Assembly: GCA_964575095.1 (NCBI GenBank)
Contig: CAZNPA010000002.1
Coordinates: forward strand, 124,001-188,000
DNA: 64,000 nucleotides
Direction: 5' to 3'
From: CAZNPA01 sp964575095
GTDB lineage: Bacteria > Pseudomonadota > Alphaproteobacteria > Rickettsiales > SXRF01
The notes below the pieces were generated by a model that saw only the letters and a program-made list of their open reading frames with translations, was not told where the DNA came from and did no database searches. A program made the position numbers and the translations under genes. Positions 18,473 to 27,439 of this stretch are shown one piece after another (the stretch's first letter is position 1; each line of letters starts with the position of its first letter).

Positions 18473-18739
18473 TTAGTGGATTTTTAGTTCACCTTTGGAG
18501 AACACGAACTGCGCCGGCATGATCAGCTTGGCGCTGGCGACTTTCACCGAATGTAACTTGCCTTCCAGCTCTTTTTCCCAGAACAGCAGGAACTTGCTCA
18601 GGCACGGAAATTGCGGGGCGATATCAAGGTCCTGCCAGACGAATGTTTGCAACAACGCCGGGTGATCCGGAAGATGATAGAGAATCTCGGCGGTGGTTAA
18701 GCGGTAATCTTTAAGAAGCATGCGATCGAAATCGCGCAT
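18473..18739 (-). CDS. usg: Usg family protein
   Basis: 88 residues. The ATG at 18739 is chosen over an upstream TTG because 'ggaggg' lies 6 bases before it. The family pattern is clear: 'DYRLTTAEILYHLPDHPALL' then 'QTFVWQDLDIAPQFPCLSKF'. Usg proteins are small alphaproteobacterial proteins of unknown function, first noted next to tryptophan-biosynthesis genes. Here there is no trp gene nearby. Its neighbours are a small unknown gene (convergent) and a tRNA. Confidence 0.88.
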   Translation of the reverse strand: MRDFDRMLLKDYRLTTAEILYHLPDHPALLQTFVWQDLDIAPQFPCLSKFLLFWEKELEGKLHSVKVASAKLIMPAQFVFSKGELKIH

Positions 18740-18891
18740 CAAAATACCCTCCAACTACGCCCATTATACCCCGAAAATGGCTAAAAATCAGTAAATTTTG
18801 GGCCTGAATAGGCGCTAAAGCCGCCCAATTGGCTATTTACACCAAGGCGTTGATGGACTATCACCACTGCTCCGAAGCAGTCGTTTTGTGC

Positions 18892-18965
<74 letters not shown>

Positions 18966-18967
<2 letters not shown>

Positions 18968-19026
18968 GCCTTCGCTCTTCGAGCTTTGGCTCGGCGAGCC
19001 GGACGTAGCGAGATTAGAGCGAGGCT
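18966..19026. repeat. Palindromic repeat next to tRNA-Lys (family F)
   Basis: Directly after the tRNA CCA, agccttcgctct near 18967 is complementary to agagcgaggct ending near 19026, with 'ggctcggcgagcc' as a nested palindrome between them. It looks like a small mobile or REP-type element attached to the tRNA 3' end, or possibly the tRNA transcript's terminator hairpin (no T-run). Confidence 0.55.
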
Positions 19027-19109
19027 GTCGTGCCGTAGCTTCAGCGTAGGCGGACCGGCAAACCAACGCCAATCTTGTGCAAAAGCAAACTAGCCGCTAT
19101 GGCTATAGC

Positions 19110-20597
19110 ATGAATAAACTCGCCGATATTTTAGAGGCGCTGGGGTGTGACTTTCCGGCGTGGGAAGGCGCGGGCGTGAGCGTGACGGCGCCGGTAAGCG
19201 GCGACGTGATCGCCACGTTATGTGAAGATTCACCGCAAAACATCGATAAAAAAATCGCCTCCGCCTCCGCCGCGCAGAAAACCTTCGCAAATTTGAAACG
19301 CAGCGAGCGCGTGAAATTGCTGGAAGCTATTGCGAGCGCCATCAAGGAAAACCGCGAGGCCATCGCCCAGTGTCTTTCGCTCGAAAGCGGCAAGACGATG
19401 AAAGAAGCGCTGGTCGAAGCCGATGGCTCGGTCAATACGCTCCTCAATACGATCAAAGACACGACGCTTGCCGATTTGGGCAACATGGAGCGCACCAAGG
19501 AGCGCCCGCCGGTGGGCACTGTCGGCCTCATCACCTCGTTTAACTTCCCGATGGCGGTGGCCTATTGGACCATCGCGCCGGCGATGCTGGCCGGCAATGC
19601 CGTGATCTGGAAACCGTCGGAAAAAACGCCGCTGACCGCGCTCGCCTGCAAAGCCGTGTTCGATAAAGCCGCCGGCGCGCACAAAGATTTATTGCAGGTG
19701 GTGATCGGTGGCCGCGACGTTGGACAAACGCTGGTCGCCCATGCCAGCGTCGGCATGATAAGCGCCACCGGCAGTGTCGGCATGGGAAAAGCGATCAAGG
19801 CGACGCTCGCCAAAAAATCCGGCAATATCGCACCGCCGATTTTGGAACTGGGCGGCAATAACGGCATCATCATTTCCGAAAAATCCACGCCGGAGCATAT
19901 ACAATTCGCGGTGAACGCGATCATGGGATCGTTCCTCGGCACCACCGGCCAGCGCTGCACCAACACGCGCCGCCTGATCGTGCAGGAATCGGTGTATGAG
20001 AAGGTGGCCGCACTATTTAAAACCGCCATCGAAACGTTCTTGGCATCCGCCGTCAAAAACGGCGCGATGGATGCGGATAACGCCTACGGCTATAGCGCGT
20101 TGATCGACCAAGATGCCTTCGAGCGTTTTGAGAAAGCCAAGTTGCAGGCAGTAGAAGAGGGCGGAAAAATACTATTGGGAAATCGCCTGAACATCGCCGG
20201 CGGCTATACCGTCGAACCGGCATTGGCGCTCTTGCCATCGCAAACCAAAATCATGCACGAGGAAACCTTCGCGCCGATTTTATTTATCGCGCCTTATAAG
20301 CATTTCGGCGACGCCGTGGCCGCGCTCAACGCGCCCGCCAACGCCGGGTTGGTCGGCGGCATCTATACGCAAAACCAGAAAGAAGCCGATCAGTTTGCGG
20401 CCGCTTGCGAATCCGGCCATTGCCTCATCAACCCGCCCAAAGGCACCGGCACACCGGCGCACGGCATGGGCTTCGGCGGCAACAAAGATTCCGGCTGCGG
20501 CGAAATCCTCAACGCCGCCGACCCGCTGGCCGCATTCACGCGCCACGATACGTTTAGGCGCATTGCGTCGAATAAAGACGTAGTGATGTCAGAATGA
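19110..20597 (+). CDS. Aldehyde dehydrogenase, ALDH7-like; probable role as succinylglutamate-semialdehyde dehydrogenase
   Basis: 495 residues from the ATG at 19110; no strong ribosome site, and a GTG at 19077 is possible. NAD-binding 'SATGSVGMGKAI', catalytic Glu in 'ELGGNNGIIIS' (about residue 250) and catalytic Cys in 'GTTGQRCTNTRRL' (about 282) are all present. The pattern 'GNAVIWKPSEKTPLTAL' is closest to the ALDH7 (aminoadipic/piperideine-6-carboxylate) group. However, it adjoins AstE-like and AstB genes, so in this setting it may fill the AstD step of arginine degradation. Substrate is therefore uncertain. It overlaps the stop of the convergent AstE-like gene by 9 bases. Confidence 0.75.
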   Translation: MNKLADILEALGCDFPAWEGAGVSVTAPVSGDVIATLCEDSPQNIDKKIASASAAQKTFANLKRSERVKLLEAIASAIKENREAIAQCLSLESGKTMKEALVEADGSVNTLLNTIKDTTLADLGNMERTKERPPVGTVGLITSFNFPMAVAYWTIAPAMLAGNAVIWKPSEKTPLTALACKAVFDKAAGAHKDLLQVVIGGRDVGQTLVAHASVGMISATGSVGMGKAIKATLAKKSGNIAPPILELGGNNGIIISEKSTPEHIQFAVNAIMGSFLGTTGQRCTNTRRLIVQESVYEKVAALFKTAIETFLASAVKNGAMDADNAYGYSALIDQDAFERFEKAKLQAVEEGGKILLGNRLNIAGGYTVEPALALLPSQTKIMHEETFAPILFIAPYKHFGDAVAALNAPANAGLVGGIYTQNQKEADQFAAACESGHCLINPPKGTGTPAHGMGFGGNKDSGCGEILNAADPLAAFTRHDTFRRIASNKDVVMSE

Positions 20598-21809
20598 GAT
20601 TTTCCACTCCGATACGTTGCACGGATAGCAGAATTTAGTCGTGGCCAATTTGTCCGCAGCTACCGGCCATGGGCCGACGGCGGGGTCTTTGTCGTAGAGC
20701 GCCGCAGACTTGCTTAGGAAAATACCGGAGAAATCAAACGGCGCTTTGAGCAGCGCGCCCGATGGCCGAGCTGCTGCCACGATCTGACCTTTTCTGATCG
20801 GTTCCATTTCTTCGTATTGGTGGTCGATGATCTTCCCATCGACGGCTTTGGCCATATAGATTTTATCGTGCGGCTGTAATGTTCCTTCAACCATCAGGTC
20901 GGCATAGCTGATTTTTGGTTTGACGGCGTAGTTTTGAAAGATGCCGTTTTCTTTATCGTACAGCGGCGGTATTTTAGTGTAGCCGAGCGTATGGAGAAGC
21001 GACAAGATGAACGACGCGGCGATGTACGGGGCATCCGGCGCTTCGTGCGTGCCGGCCTCGATGCCGGTCTGGCTCTCGATATTGGGCAGCGCCGAAAGCG
21101 TGGTTTTGAGCGTGCGTACGGCAACGGCGGCCGAGGCGTGCGCCGAAATCGCATCGGCAAGACCCGTCAGTACGGCGCGTATCGGCGAATGTTTCAGATG
21201 TGTTTCGTGCTTGTAATCAGTGATGCAGACCATGTTGCCGCGCGCCGTGTGCAAATCGGCGATGCCGCAGATATTTTGTCCAAGCAAATAAAGCTCTTGC
21301 GCGCGCCTGATGTTGGGGGCGGACGGGTCGCGGTCCATGAAATCGACCGGGATGCGGTTCATGTCCGGCAGCAGATGGCCGTTCTTATCCAGCCCGCAGC
21401 GGTAGCAATCGCGCGTTTCCTGCCGCGCCTGCGGCGCGTGCGACCACGCTTCGAAATATTGCGACGCCGCCAAAGGATTTCCGATAACGCCGATGACATC
21501 GCGCGAAAGGGCGCCCGCCTGCGATAGCGCCATCGCCATCACAATTCCCGCTAATCCCGCCGGTTCGTTGCCGTGTAATTGTGCGACAATGGCGAATGGG
21601 GACTTTCCGGGGGTATTGCCGGGAATCATGATGGCGGCGGGGATGGTTTCGCCGCCCTGCGATATCTGGCTTTTGCCAATCGCGGCGGAGATTTTTCTCA
21701 AATCGGCAAGCGTCAGCGTTTTATCGAAGAAGCGGCGGTGGAATTCGCCGGGTTTGGCGAAATCCTGGTTGAAAATATCCAATAAGAGGTGTCGGATAGT
21801 ATCTTGCAT
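20589..21809 (-). CDS. Succinylglutamate desuccinylase/aspartoacylase family zinc hydrolase (AstE-like)
   Basis: 406 residues. Zinc-site and family motifs are 'AQLHGNEPAGLAG' (His and Glu ligands), 'VIGNPLAAS', 'DMNRIP' and 'DLHTARG' (third His), in the order seen in AstE. These enzymes remove an acyl group from an amino acid; AstE releases succinate from N-succinylglutamate. It is longer than E. coli AstE (about 320), and the C-terminal 100 residues are less recognisable. It is divergent from astB, with only 8 bases between the two start codons. Other desuccinylase/aspartoacylase activities are possible. Confidence 0.75.
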   Translation of the reverse strand: MQDTIRHLLLDIFNQDFAKPGEFHRRFFDKTLTLADLRKISAAIGKSQISQGGETIPAAIMIPGNTPGKSPFAIVAQLHGNEPAGLAGIVMAMALSQAGALSRDVIGVIGNPLAASQYFEAWSHAPQARQETRDCYRCGLDKNGHLLPDMNRIPVDFMDRDPSAPNIRRAQELYLLGQNICGIADLHTARGNMVCITDYKHETHLKHSPIRAVLTGLADAISAHASAAVAVRTLKTTLSALPNIESQTGIEAGTHEAPDAPYIAASFILSLLHTLGYTKIPPLYDKENGIFQNYAVKPKISYADLMVEGTLQPHDKIYMAKAVDGKIIDHQYEEMEPIRKGQIVAAARPSGALLKAPFDFSGIFLSKSAALYDKDPAVGPWPVAADKLATTKFCYPCNVSEWKISF

Positions 21810-21817
21810 AGGGATGT

Positions 21818-23152
21818 ATGGTAACCGATAGAATAAAAGAAGTCATCTTCGTTGGATTGCCTGGGCCGACGCATAATTACGGCGGGTTATCGGCAGATAA
21901 CGTTGCCTCGAGCACTAACCGCGGCCGCACGTCGAACCCGCGGGAGGCGGCGCTGCAGGCGCTGGCGCTGGTGCGGCTCCTCAATTCTCTGGGCATCGAG
22001 ACCGCCCTCTTGCCGCCGCAGCTCCGGCCCAACCTGAAGCTGCTTCGCAGCAAATTTTCCGGTCATTCCGAAGACCTCATCGCCCGCGCTGCTAAAGACG
22101 ACCCGGAGCTTTTGGAAAAAGCTTGTTCCTCTTCGGCGATGTGGACGGCCAATGCGGCGACGGTGACCGCGGCGGCGGATGCCGGCGACGGCAAGCTCCA
22201 CCTGACGGTGGCTAATCTATACACCAACCTGCACCGCCGCATCGAGGCCGAGGACACGCACCGCGTGCTGACCGCCATCTTCAGGGACGTGCCGAATGCC
22301 GTCGTGCACGCGCCGCTTTCTTCCGATTTGAAAGACGAGGGCGCCGCCAACCACATGCGGCTTTGCTCGAATCATCATGAAAAAGGCCTCAACGTATTTG
22401 TCTACGGCACCGACGGCAGTGTTGGTGATCCGCCGACGGCGCGGCAGACGCTTGCCGCCTCGCGGGAAATCTGCAAGCAGCATCGGGTGCCGCCGTCGCA
22501 GGCGCTGTTTTTAAAACAACATCCGGATTTAATCCGTCACGGCGTGTTTCATAACGACGTCATCGCCGTCGCCAACGAATCGGTGCTGCTCGTGCATGAA
22601 AAAGCCTATGCCGGCAGCATCGGCGATATCGGCCGCATCAAGAATGCCTACGAGGCGCTGCATCACGGCCACGCGCAATGTATCGTTATCAAAACCGCGT
22701 CGCTTAGTGTCGAGGAAGCGGTGCGCACGTATTTCTTCAACAGCCAAATCGTGACGACGGCAAACGGCATGGCCATCATCGCGCCGATGGAAGTGAAGGA
22801 ACTTTACGGCGGCAAGGCGGCAAAACTGATGCAGCAGATGTGCGACGATGCGAGCAACCCGATCAACGTCGTGCATTACGCCGATCTGCGCCAGAGCATG
22901 CAAAACGGCGGTGGCCCGGCCTGTTTGCGTTTGCGCGTGCCAATGGGCGAGGTGCAAATCGCCGCCATGAGCGAGCATGTCAATGTGCTTGCCGACGAGC
23001 CGCTGCTTGCTGCCATGAAAAGAATTATAGAGTCCCGCTATCCAGCATCGGTCCACCCAGAGGATTTGGCGAACCCGGCGTTGTATCATTCGTGCCGGCA
23101 GGCGCTGGCGGAGATGGCAACGTTGATGCGGCTACCGCTTTTGGCGCCGTAG
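21818..23152 (+). CDS. astB: N-succinylarginine dihydrolase
   Basis: 444 residues, normal for AstB. The N-terminus 'GLPGPTHNYGGLSADNVAS' followed by 'SNPREAALQALA' is diagnostic. Later motifs are 'NHMRLCSNHHEKGLNVFVYG' and 'SQIVTTANGMAIIAP'. AstB hydrolyses N-succinylarginine to succinylornithine, CO2 and ammonia, the second step of the arginine succinyltransferase pathway. The start at 21818 places the conserved motif about 15 residues in. Its 3' end overlaps the convergent NodT-family gene by 128 bases. AstA and AstC are not in the window. Confidence 0.93.
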   Translation: MVTDRIKEVIFVGLPGPTHNYGGLSADNVASSTNRGRTSNPREAALQALALVRLLNSLGIETALLPPQLRPNLKLLRSKFSGHSEDLIARAAKDDPELLEKACSSSAMWTANAATVTAAADAGDGKLHLTVANLYTNLHRRIEAEDTHRVLTAIFRDVPNAVVHAPLSSDLKDEGAANHMRLCSNHHEKGLNVFVYGTDGSVGDPPTARQTLAASREICKQHRVPPSQALFLKQHPDLIRHGVFHNDVIAVANESVLLVHEKAYAGSIGDIGRIKNAYEALHHGHAQCIVIKTASLSVEEAVRTYFFNSQIVTTANGMAIIAPMEVKELYGGKAAKLMQQMCDDASNPINVVHYADLRQSMQNGGGPACLRLRVPMGEVQIAAMSEHVNVLADEPLLAAMKRIIESRYPASVHPEDLANPALYHSCRQALAEMATLMRLPLLAP

Positions 23153-24524
23153 CGCCACCCAACGCCTTATATAACGCCACGGTGTTCTTCGCCGCTTTCG
23201 CCTGCGATTCGGCCAGCGCGCTTTCGGCGGTGAATACGTCGCGCTGCGCGATCAGCACGTCGGTGAAGGCGGCGATGCCGCGGCGGTAGCGCTCGCCAGC
23301 CAGTTCTGCTGCCTGGCGGTGGTTATCGGCGGCGGCCTGCAGCGATGCCGTGCGTTGCTGTTCGTCGATGTAGCCGCCCAGCGCGTTTTCGGTTTCTTCG
23401 AGCGCAAGCAGTATCGATTGCCGGTAGGCTGCCAGCGCCTGCTCCTGCCTGGCATCAGCGGTATTGATGCCGGCTTCGAGGCGGCCGAAATTAAATACCG
23501 GCATGGTAAGCCCTGATGCTGCCGACCATAAGGTCGTTTCCGGAAACAGCGAGCTTTTCTGTGCGCCAAACAAACCGGAGAGCGTGACTTTCGGGAACAG
23601 CTCGGCGATGGCCGCGCCTTTCAAGGCCGTGGCCGCCGCCAATTTCCGCTCGGCGCTTTTTACGTCGGGGCGAAAGGCGATGCTGGCTGCCGGCGTTGCC
23701 AGTATGGCGGCGGTGTCGGTGGCGGGCAGCGGTTTTTCTTCCGCCAGCGCGCCGTCGACCGCGCCGGGCATTTCGCCGATGAGCGTCGACAGCCGGTTGA
23801 TGGCCGCATCGTACGAAGTTTGCAGCGTCGGCCGGCGTGAGACGGTTGCCTGATAGGCCGCCTCTGCCTGCGCCGCCTCGACACCGCTGACCAGCCCGGC
23901 GTCGCGGCGCGATTTTATCAGTTGCACCAGCTGGGATTCGGATTCGCTGTTGCGTTGGACGATGGTAAGCTGGATCTGCGCGTTGCGCGCGTCGATGTAA
24001 TTGCGCGCCACTTCCGCCGCCAGACTCAGCGACATGTTCTCTCGTTCGGCCTCCGCCGATTCGGTCAGCGTGCCGGCTGCTTCTTCTTTGCGGCGATTGC
24101 CGCCGAACATATCGATCTCCCACGACGCGTCGAAATTGGCCTGATATAAATTGATGACTTTGTTCTGGCTCAGCATCCCCTCGTTGCCGCGTTTGGCTTG
24201 TCCGCCCAGTGACGCTTCCGGCATGAGCGCCGCCGATACGCCGAGATAACTGGCGCGCGCCTCGCGCACTCGCGTGGTGGCGATTTTAAGGTCATTGTTA
24301 CCCGCTATAGCGCGGTCGACCAGTTGATTTAAAATTGGATCGTTGAACTGTTCCCACCAACGCGGAAGCGGTTTGGTATCTTCCGACAGGGTGAAGGTAT
24401 TCTCCGACGCGCCGGATAACGTTTTCCACGAAACGGGCAGGGGTTGCTCCGGCGTCTGGTAATCCTCGCCGGCCGCGCAGGCGGACACCAGACACAACGC
24501 CGAAATGCTCCACCATGCGCGCAT
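23025..24524 (-). CDS. Outer-membrane efflux lipoprotein, NodT/TolC family
   Basis: 499 residues. The N-terminus is a lipoprotein signal with lipobox LVSAC (Cys16). The OEP pattern includes 'RAIAGNNDLKIATTRVREAR', 'SFDASWEIDMFG'-type sequence ('NFDASWEIDMFGG') and 'RYRRGIAAFTDVLIAQRDVF', duplicated helical hairpins of the TolC fold. It forms the outer-membrane channel of a tripartite exporter with the three genes upstream (adaptor 1 base away, ATPase, permease). The last 40 or so residues (Pro/Gly/Ser-rich, after 'NTVALYKALGG') extend past the usual family end and are encoded antisense to the 3' end of astB. Confidence 0.92.
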   Translation of the reverse strand: MRAWWSISALCLVSACAAGEDYQTPEQPLPVSWKTLSGASENTFTLSEDTKPLPRWWEQFNDPILNQLVDRAIAGNNDLKIATTRVREARASYLGVSAALMPEASLGGQAKRGNEGMLSQNKVINLYQANFDASWEIDMFGGNRRKEEAAGTLTESAEAERENMSLSLAAEVARNYIDARNAQIQLTIVQRNSESESQLVQLIKSRRDAGLVSGVEAAQAEAAYQATVSRRPTLQTSYDAAINRLSTLIGEMPGAVDGALAEEKPLPATDTAAILATPAASIAFRPDVKSAERKLAAATALKGAAIAELFPKVTLSGLFGAQKSSLFPETTLWSAASGLTMPVFNFGRLEAGINTADARQEQALAAYRQSILLALEETENALGGYIDEQQRTASLQAAADNHRQAAELAGERYRRGIAAFTDVLIAQRDVFTAESALAESQAKAAKNTVALYKALGGATAPKAVAASTLPSPPAPAGTNDTTPGSPNPLGGPMLDSGTL

Positions 24525-24525
24525 G

Positions 24526-25449
24526 CTATTCCTTATGGTTGTCGGTCAGCGGCCCCGCCGCGATGAACACGTCCATTTGCTGGCCGACGAACGCGCCCAA
24601 TTCCTTATTATCGAACGCATAAAGGATTTCCTGCACGCGCGAGTCGACGCGCTCGTTGCCGTCGCCGGTCAGCGAACGCTTGGGTTTGATGAACGGCTCC
24701 TTGCGCGCGAACGTGAGTTGCACCGGTTTTTCCGTATAGCCGCGCAACGTGCCCACCGCCTTGGCGGCGGGGTCGATGCGCAGGGCATCCGTCTCATCTA
24801 TCTCGACGCGCACATGCATGATCTCGGTATTGCCCAGAATCAAAAGCGGAGTGGCGAGCGCGCCCGCCTGCGCATATTCGCCCGGCCGCACGTTAACGCG
24901 CAATATCTCGCCGTCGATGGGCGCGCGCACACTTAGACGTTCCAGCTGCGTCGTCATGACTTCGATGCCCGCTTCGGCCTCGGCAATCCTGCGGTCGGCG
25001 AGATCAGCGGCGAATTTTCGCCGCGATATGTCGTCGTCGCTGATGGCGCGTTTGTCGACGACACTCTCATACAGCGATAGCTGGTGGTGCGCATCGGCGG
25101 CCTGCACCTTGGCGGCGTCGAGCTGCGCCTCCGCCAGTTGCAGCTGCGCTTTCGCGTCGCGGTCGTCGATGGCAAAGAGTCTGTCGCCTTGTTTGACCTT
25201 ATCGCCGACCTTAACCGCGACTTCGGTGACGATGCCGGGAAGATGTGTGCCGATCGAGATGCTTTCGCTTTCCGGCTCGACGATGCCAATGCCGGCGACG
25301 CGATGCTCGTACGGCGCCGAAGGCGGCGGCAATGTCGGCGGCGCGGCCATAGGTGTCTGCTGCGTCAGCACCGATACCAGCGCATAGACGAGTAGCATGC
25401 AGGCTACGGCCGGCAATACTACGTTGATAAACGGATGCTTTTTTTTCAT
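24526..25449 (-). CDS. HlyD/DevB-type membrane fusion (periplasmic adaptor) protein
   Basis: 307 residues. One N-terminal membrane helix ('INVVLPAVACMLLVYALVSV') is followed by a lipoyl/barrel-sandwich hybrid domain ('VGDKVKQGDRLFAIDDRDAK'), a helical hairpin ('LQLAEAQLDAAKVQAADAHH') and the matching second half ('VRAPIDGEILRVNVRPGEYA'). It links the inner-membrane ABC unit to the NodT outer-membrane channel. Its ATG overlaps the ATPase stop by 4 bases, so the genes are translationally coupled. Confidence 0.9.
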   Translation of the reverse strand: MKKKHPFINVVLPAVACMLLVYALVSVLTQQTPMAAPPTLPPPSAPYEHRVAGIGIVEPESESISIGTHLPGIVTEVAVKVGDKVKQGDRLFAIDDRDAKAQLQLAEAQLDAAKVQAADAHHQLSLYESVVDKRAISDDDISRRKFAADLADRRIAEAEAGIEVMTTQLERLSVRAPIDGEILRVNVRPGEYAQAGALATPLLILGNTEIMHVRVEIDETDALRIDPAAKAVGTLRGYTEKPVQLTFARKEPFIKPKRSLTGDGNERVDSRVQEILYAFDNKELGAFVGQQMDVFIAAGPLTDNHKE

Positions 25450-26147
25450 GCGTTTATCCTTTGTACCACTTCTTCGCGTTCGATTAAACCGTCGCCCATG
25501 GTGAAGATGCGGTCGGCGAAATGAAAGATGCGATTGTCGTGCGTGACGACGATGACGGCGCGCTCCGGATCCAGCGCCACCTCGCGCAGTATCTCCATCA
25601 CCGTCTGGCCGGCGGCGGCGTCGAGCGATGCCGTCGGCTCGTCGCAGACGACGACTTTGGGATGGTGCGCCAGGGCGCGGGCGATGGCGATGCGCTGCTG
25701 CTGCCCGCCGGAAAGCTGCGACGGGAATTTATCGAGATGCCCCCTCATGCCGATCTTGACCAGTATCTCGGCGGCGCGTTCCTTGGCCTCGTCGAAGTCG
25801 ACGCCGGCGGCGATGAGCACCACCGCCGCATTCTCGACGGCGGTCAACGCCGGCAGCAGGTTGAACTGCTGGAAAATAAACCCAAGCTCGTCGCGGCGGA
25901 ACCGGACTTTTTCGCCGTTGCTGAGCGATGTCACCACGGTGCCGTCAATCGTTACTTCGCCTTCGGTTGCCGAAAGAATGCCGGTGATGACGGAAATCAG
26001 CGTTGTCTTGCCGCAGCCGCTGGGCCCCACCAGCATCGAAAGCTCGCCGGCGGGGATGGTAAGGTCGATGCCGCGCAGCACGCGCACGGTTTCATCTCCC
26101 GACGGGAAGTCTTTGACGATGTTTTTTGTAATCACCGCTGCGTGCAT
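25446..26147 (-). CDS. ABC exporter ATPase, DevA/MacB type
   Basis: 233 residues from the ATG at 26147, which follows the permease stop by one base; an upstream in-frame start would overlap the permease and is unlikely. Walker A 'GPSGCGKTTL', signature 'LSGGQQQRIAIARAL', Walker B 'VVVCDEPTAS' and the H-loop 'VIVVTHDNRI' are all intact. It is the energising subunit of the DevBCA-like exporter encoded by this operon. Confidence 0.92.
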   Translation of the reverse strand: MHAAVITKNIVKDFPSGDETVRVLRGIDLTIPAGELSMLVGPSGCGKTTLISVITGILSATEGEVTIDGTVVTSLSNGEKVRFRRDELGFIFQQFNLLPALTAVENAAVVLIAAGVDFDEAKERAAEILVKIGMRGHLDKFPSQLSGGQQQRIAIARALAHHPKVVVCDEPTASLDAAAGQTVMEILREVALDPERAVIVVTHDNRIFHFADRIFTMGDGLIEREEVVQRINA

Positions 26148-26148
26148 A

Positions 26149-27288
26149 TTATCCTCTGAACACCAGCGCCGGATCAACTACCAGCGCCTTCCTTATGCTG
26201 AATATACTGGCCACCGCGATGATGACCGATACGGCGATACCGGTGATGACGACCACCTGCCACGGCAATATAAAGCCGCGCATGGCGATGGTGTCCGAAA
26301 GTAAGGAGAAGAAAATAGCGCAGAGGCCGATACCCAACCCAAAGCCGATGAACCCGGCCACCAGCGCTTGCGTGAACACCATGCCTAGAATTTGTCCATT
26401 GCTCACACCCAGCGCCTTCAGCGTTCCGAACTGGCGAAGGTTCTCGATGATGAAAATATAAAATGTCTGTCCGGCGATGACTGAGCCGATGATGAAGCCC
26501 AAGAGCACCGTCGTGCCGAAATTGATGGCGATGCCGGTGTGTTTTAAGATGTACATGATGTTGTGCCACTTGAATTCATTGCCGGTCAGGACTTGCAGGC
26601 CGGTGTGCGCGTGGATGCGGCGCTGCACGTCGACGATATTTTGGTCGGGCTTGACCTTGACCAGTACGAACGACATGCGGTTCCTTTCGCCGGGCGAGAA
26701 CCGAAGTGCCTCGCTGTAGCGTGTGTACACCACCGGAAACGTCATGAACGGCGGCGAGGCATCGCAGATGCCGACGACGACGGCGCGCTGGTCGTTGATC
26801 TCGAGCGTATGGCCAGGCCGCTGCGATTCGCCCGGCCAGAAAAATTCATACCCGGCGCGGTCGATGATTATGGATTGCGTCTGCTTTAAGTCTTCCCATT
26901 TTCCGGTCATCATCTTGGGCGGCCGGCCGGTCAGCGTCGCGTTGTCGACGCCCATGACGATGATCTGCTGCATGACGCCGCCGTCGCCGCGCGCCACCGC
27001 CATGCCTTTATAGAGCGGCAGCGCCCAGTCGACGCCGTCGACGCTGCGCACGCGAATGAGTTCCTTATCCGGCAGCGGTTTGATTTCCTCGAGATACTGC
27101 ACTTCCGGGTGCATGACCCACAGGTCGACCTGTGAAAAATCGCGGATCTGGTTGCCGGTGCGCGCCATGATGCCGGTGAAGATCGACACCTGTTGCGACA
27201 TCAGGAGCGTCGCAAACAAAATTCCGGCGATGAGCCCCAGATATTTGGCCCGATCACCCGTCAACATTTTCAGCGCGATCCAATACAT
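26149..27288 (-). CDS. ABC exporter permease, DevC/FtsX-like family
   Basis: 379 residues from the ATG at 27288 (a TTG two codons upstream is possible). The topology is one N-terminal membrane helix ('KYLGLIAGILFATLLMSQQV'), a periplasmic domain of about 210 residues, then three C-terminal helices (e.g. 'GTTVLLGFIIGSVIAGQTFY'), the FtsX/MacB/DevC layout. DevC-type exporters move glycolipids or other molecules in cyanobacteria; the substrate here is unknown. First gene of the permease-ATPase-adaptor-channel operon. No strong ribosome site is visible. Confidence 0.88.
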   Translation of the reverse strand: MYWIALKMLTGDRAKYLGLIAGILFATLLMSQQVSIFTGIMARTGNQIRDFSQVDLWVMHPEVQYLEEIKPLPDKELIRVRSVDGVDWALPLYKGMAVARGDGGVMQQIIVMGVDNATLTGRPPKMMTGKWEDLKQTQSIIIDRAGYEFFWPGESQRPGHTLEINDQRAVVVGICDASPPFMTFPVVYTRYSEALRFSPGERNRMSFVLVKVKPDQNIVDVQRRIHAHTGLQVLTGNEFKWHNIMYILKHTGIAINFGTTVLLGFIIGSVIAGQTFYIFIIENLRQFGTLKALGVSNGQILGMVFTQALVAGFIGFGLGIGLCAIFFSLLSDTIAMRGFILPWQVVVITGIAVSVIIAVASIFSIRKALVVDPALVFRG

Positions 27289-27353
27289 CGTCAAACACGG
27301 TTAGCAGTTTGCGAGGCAAAAATTGTAGCTGACGGACATTAATAAAGTATTTC

Positions 27354-27439
27354 CGTCATCCCCGCTTTATGCGGGGATCCAGAGCCAAATGAACCATTTT
27401 TCGTGTTGCCCTAGATCCCCGCACGAGGAGAGGATGACG
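27354..27439. repeat. Palindromic repeat element, family A
   Basis: Ends cgtcatcc (27354-27361) and ggatgacg (27432-27439) are inverted complements, with inner palindromes 'ccccgctttatgcgggg' and 'ctagatccccgc'. It belongs to the same type as the copies at 36271-36352 and 48173-48226 (ends tgtcat.../...atgaca). The 3' end of the SDR gene runs into it. Confidence 0.75.
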
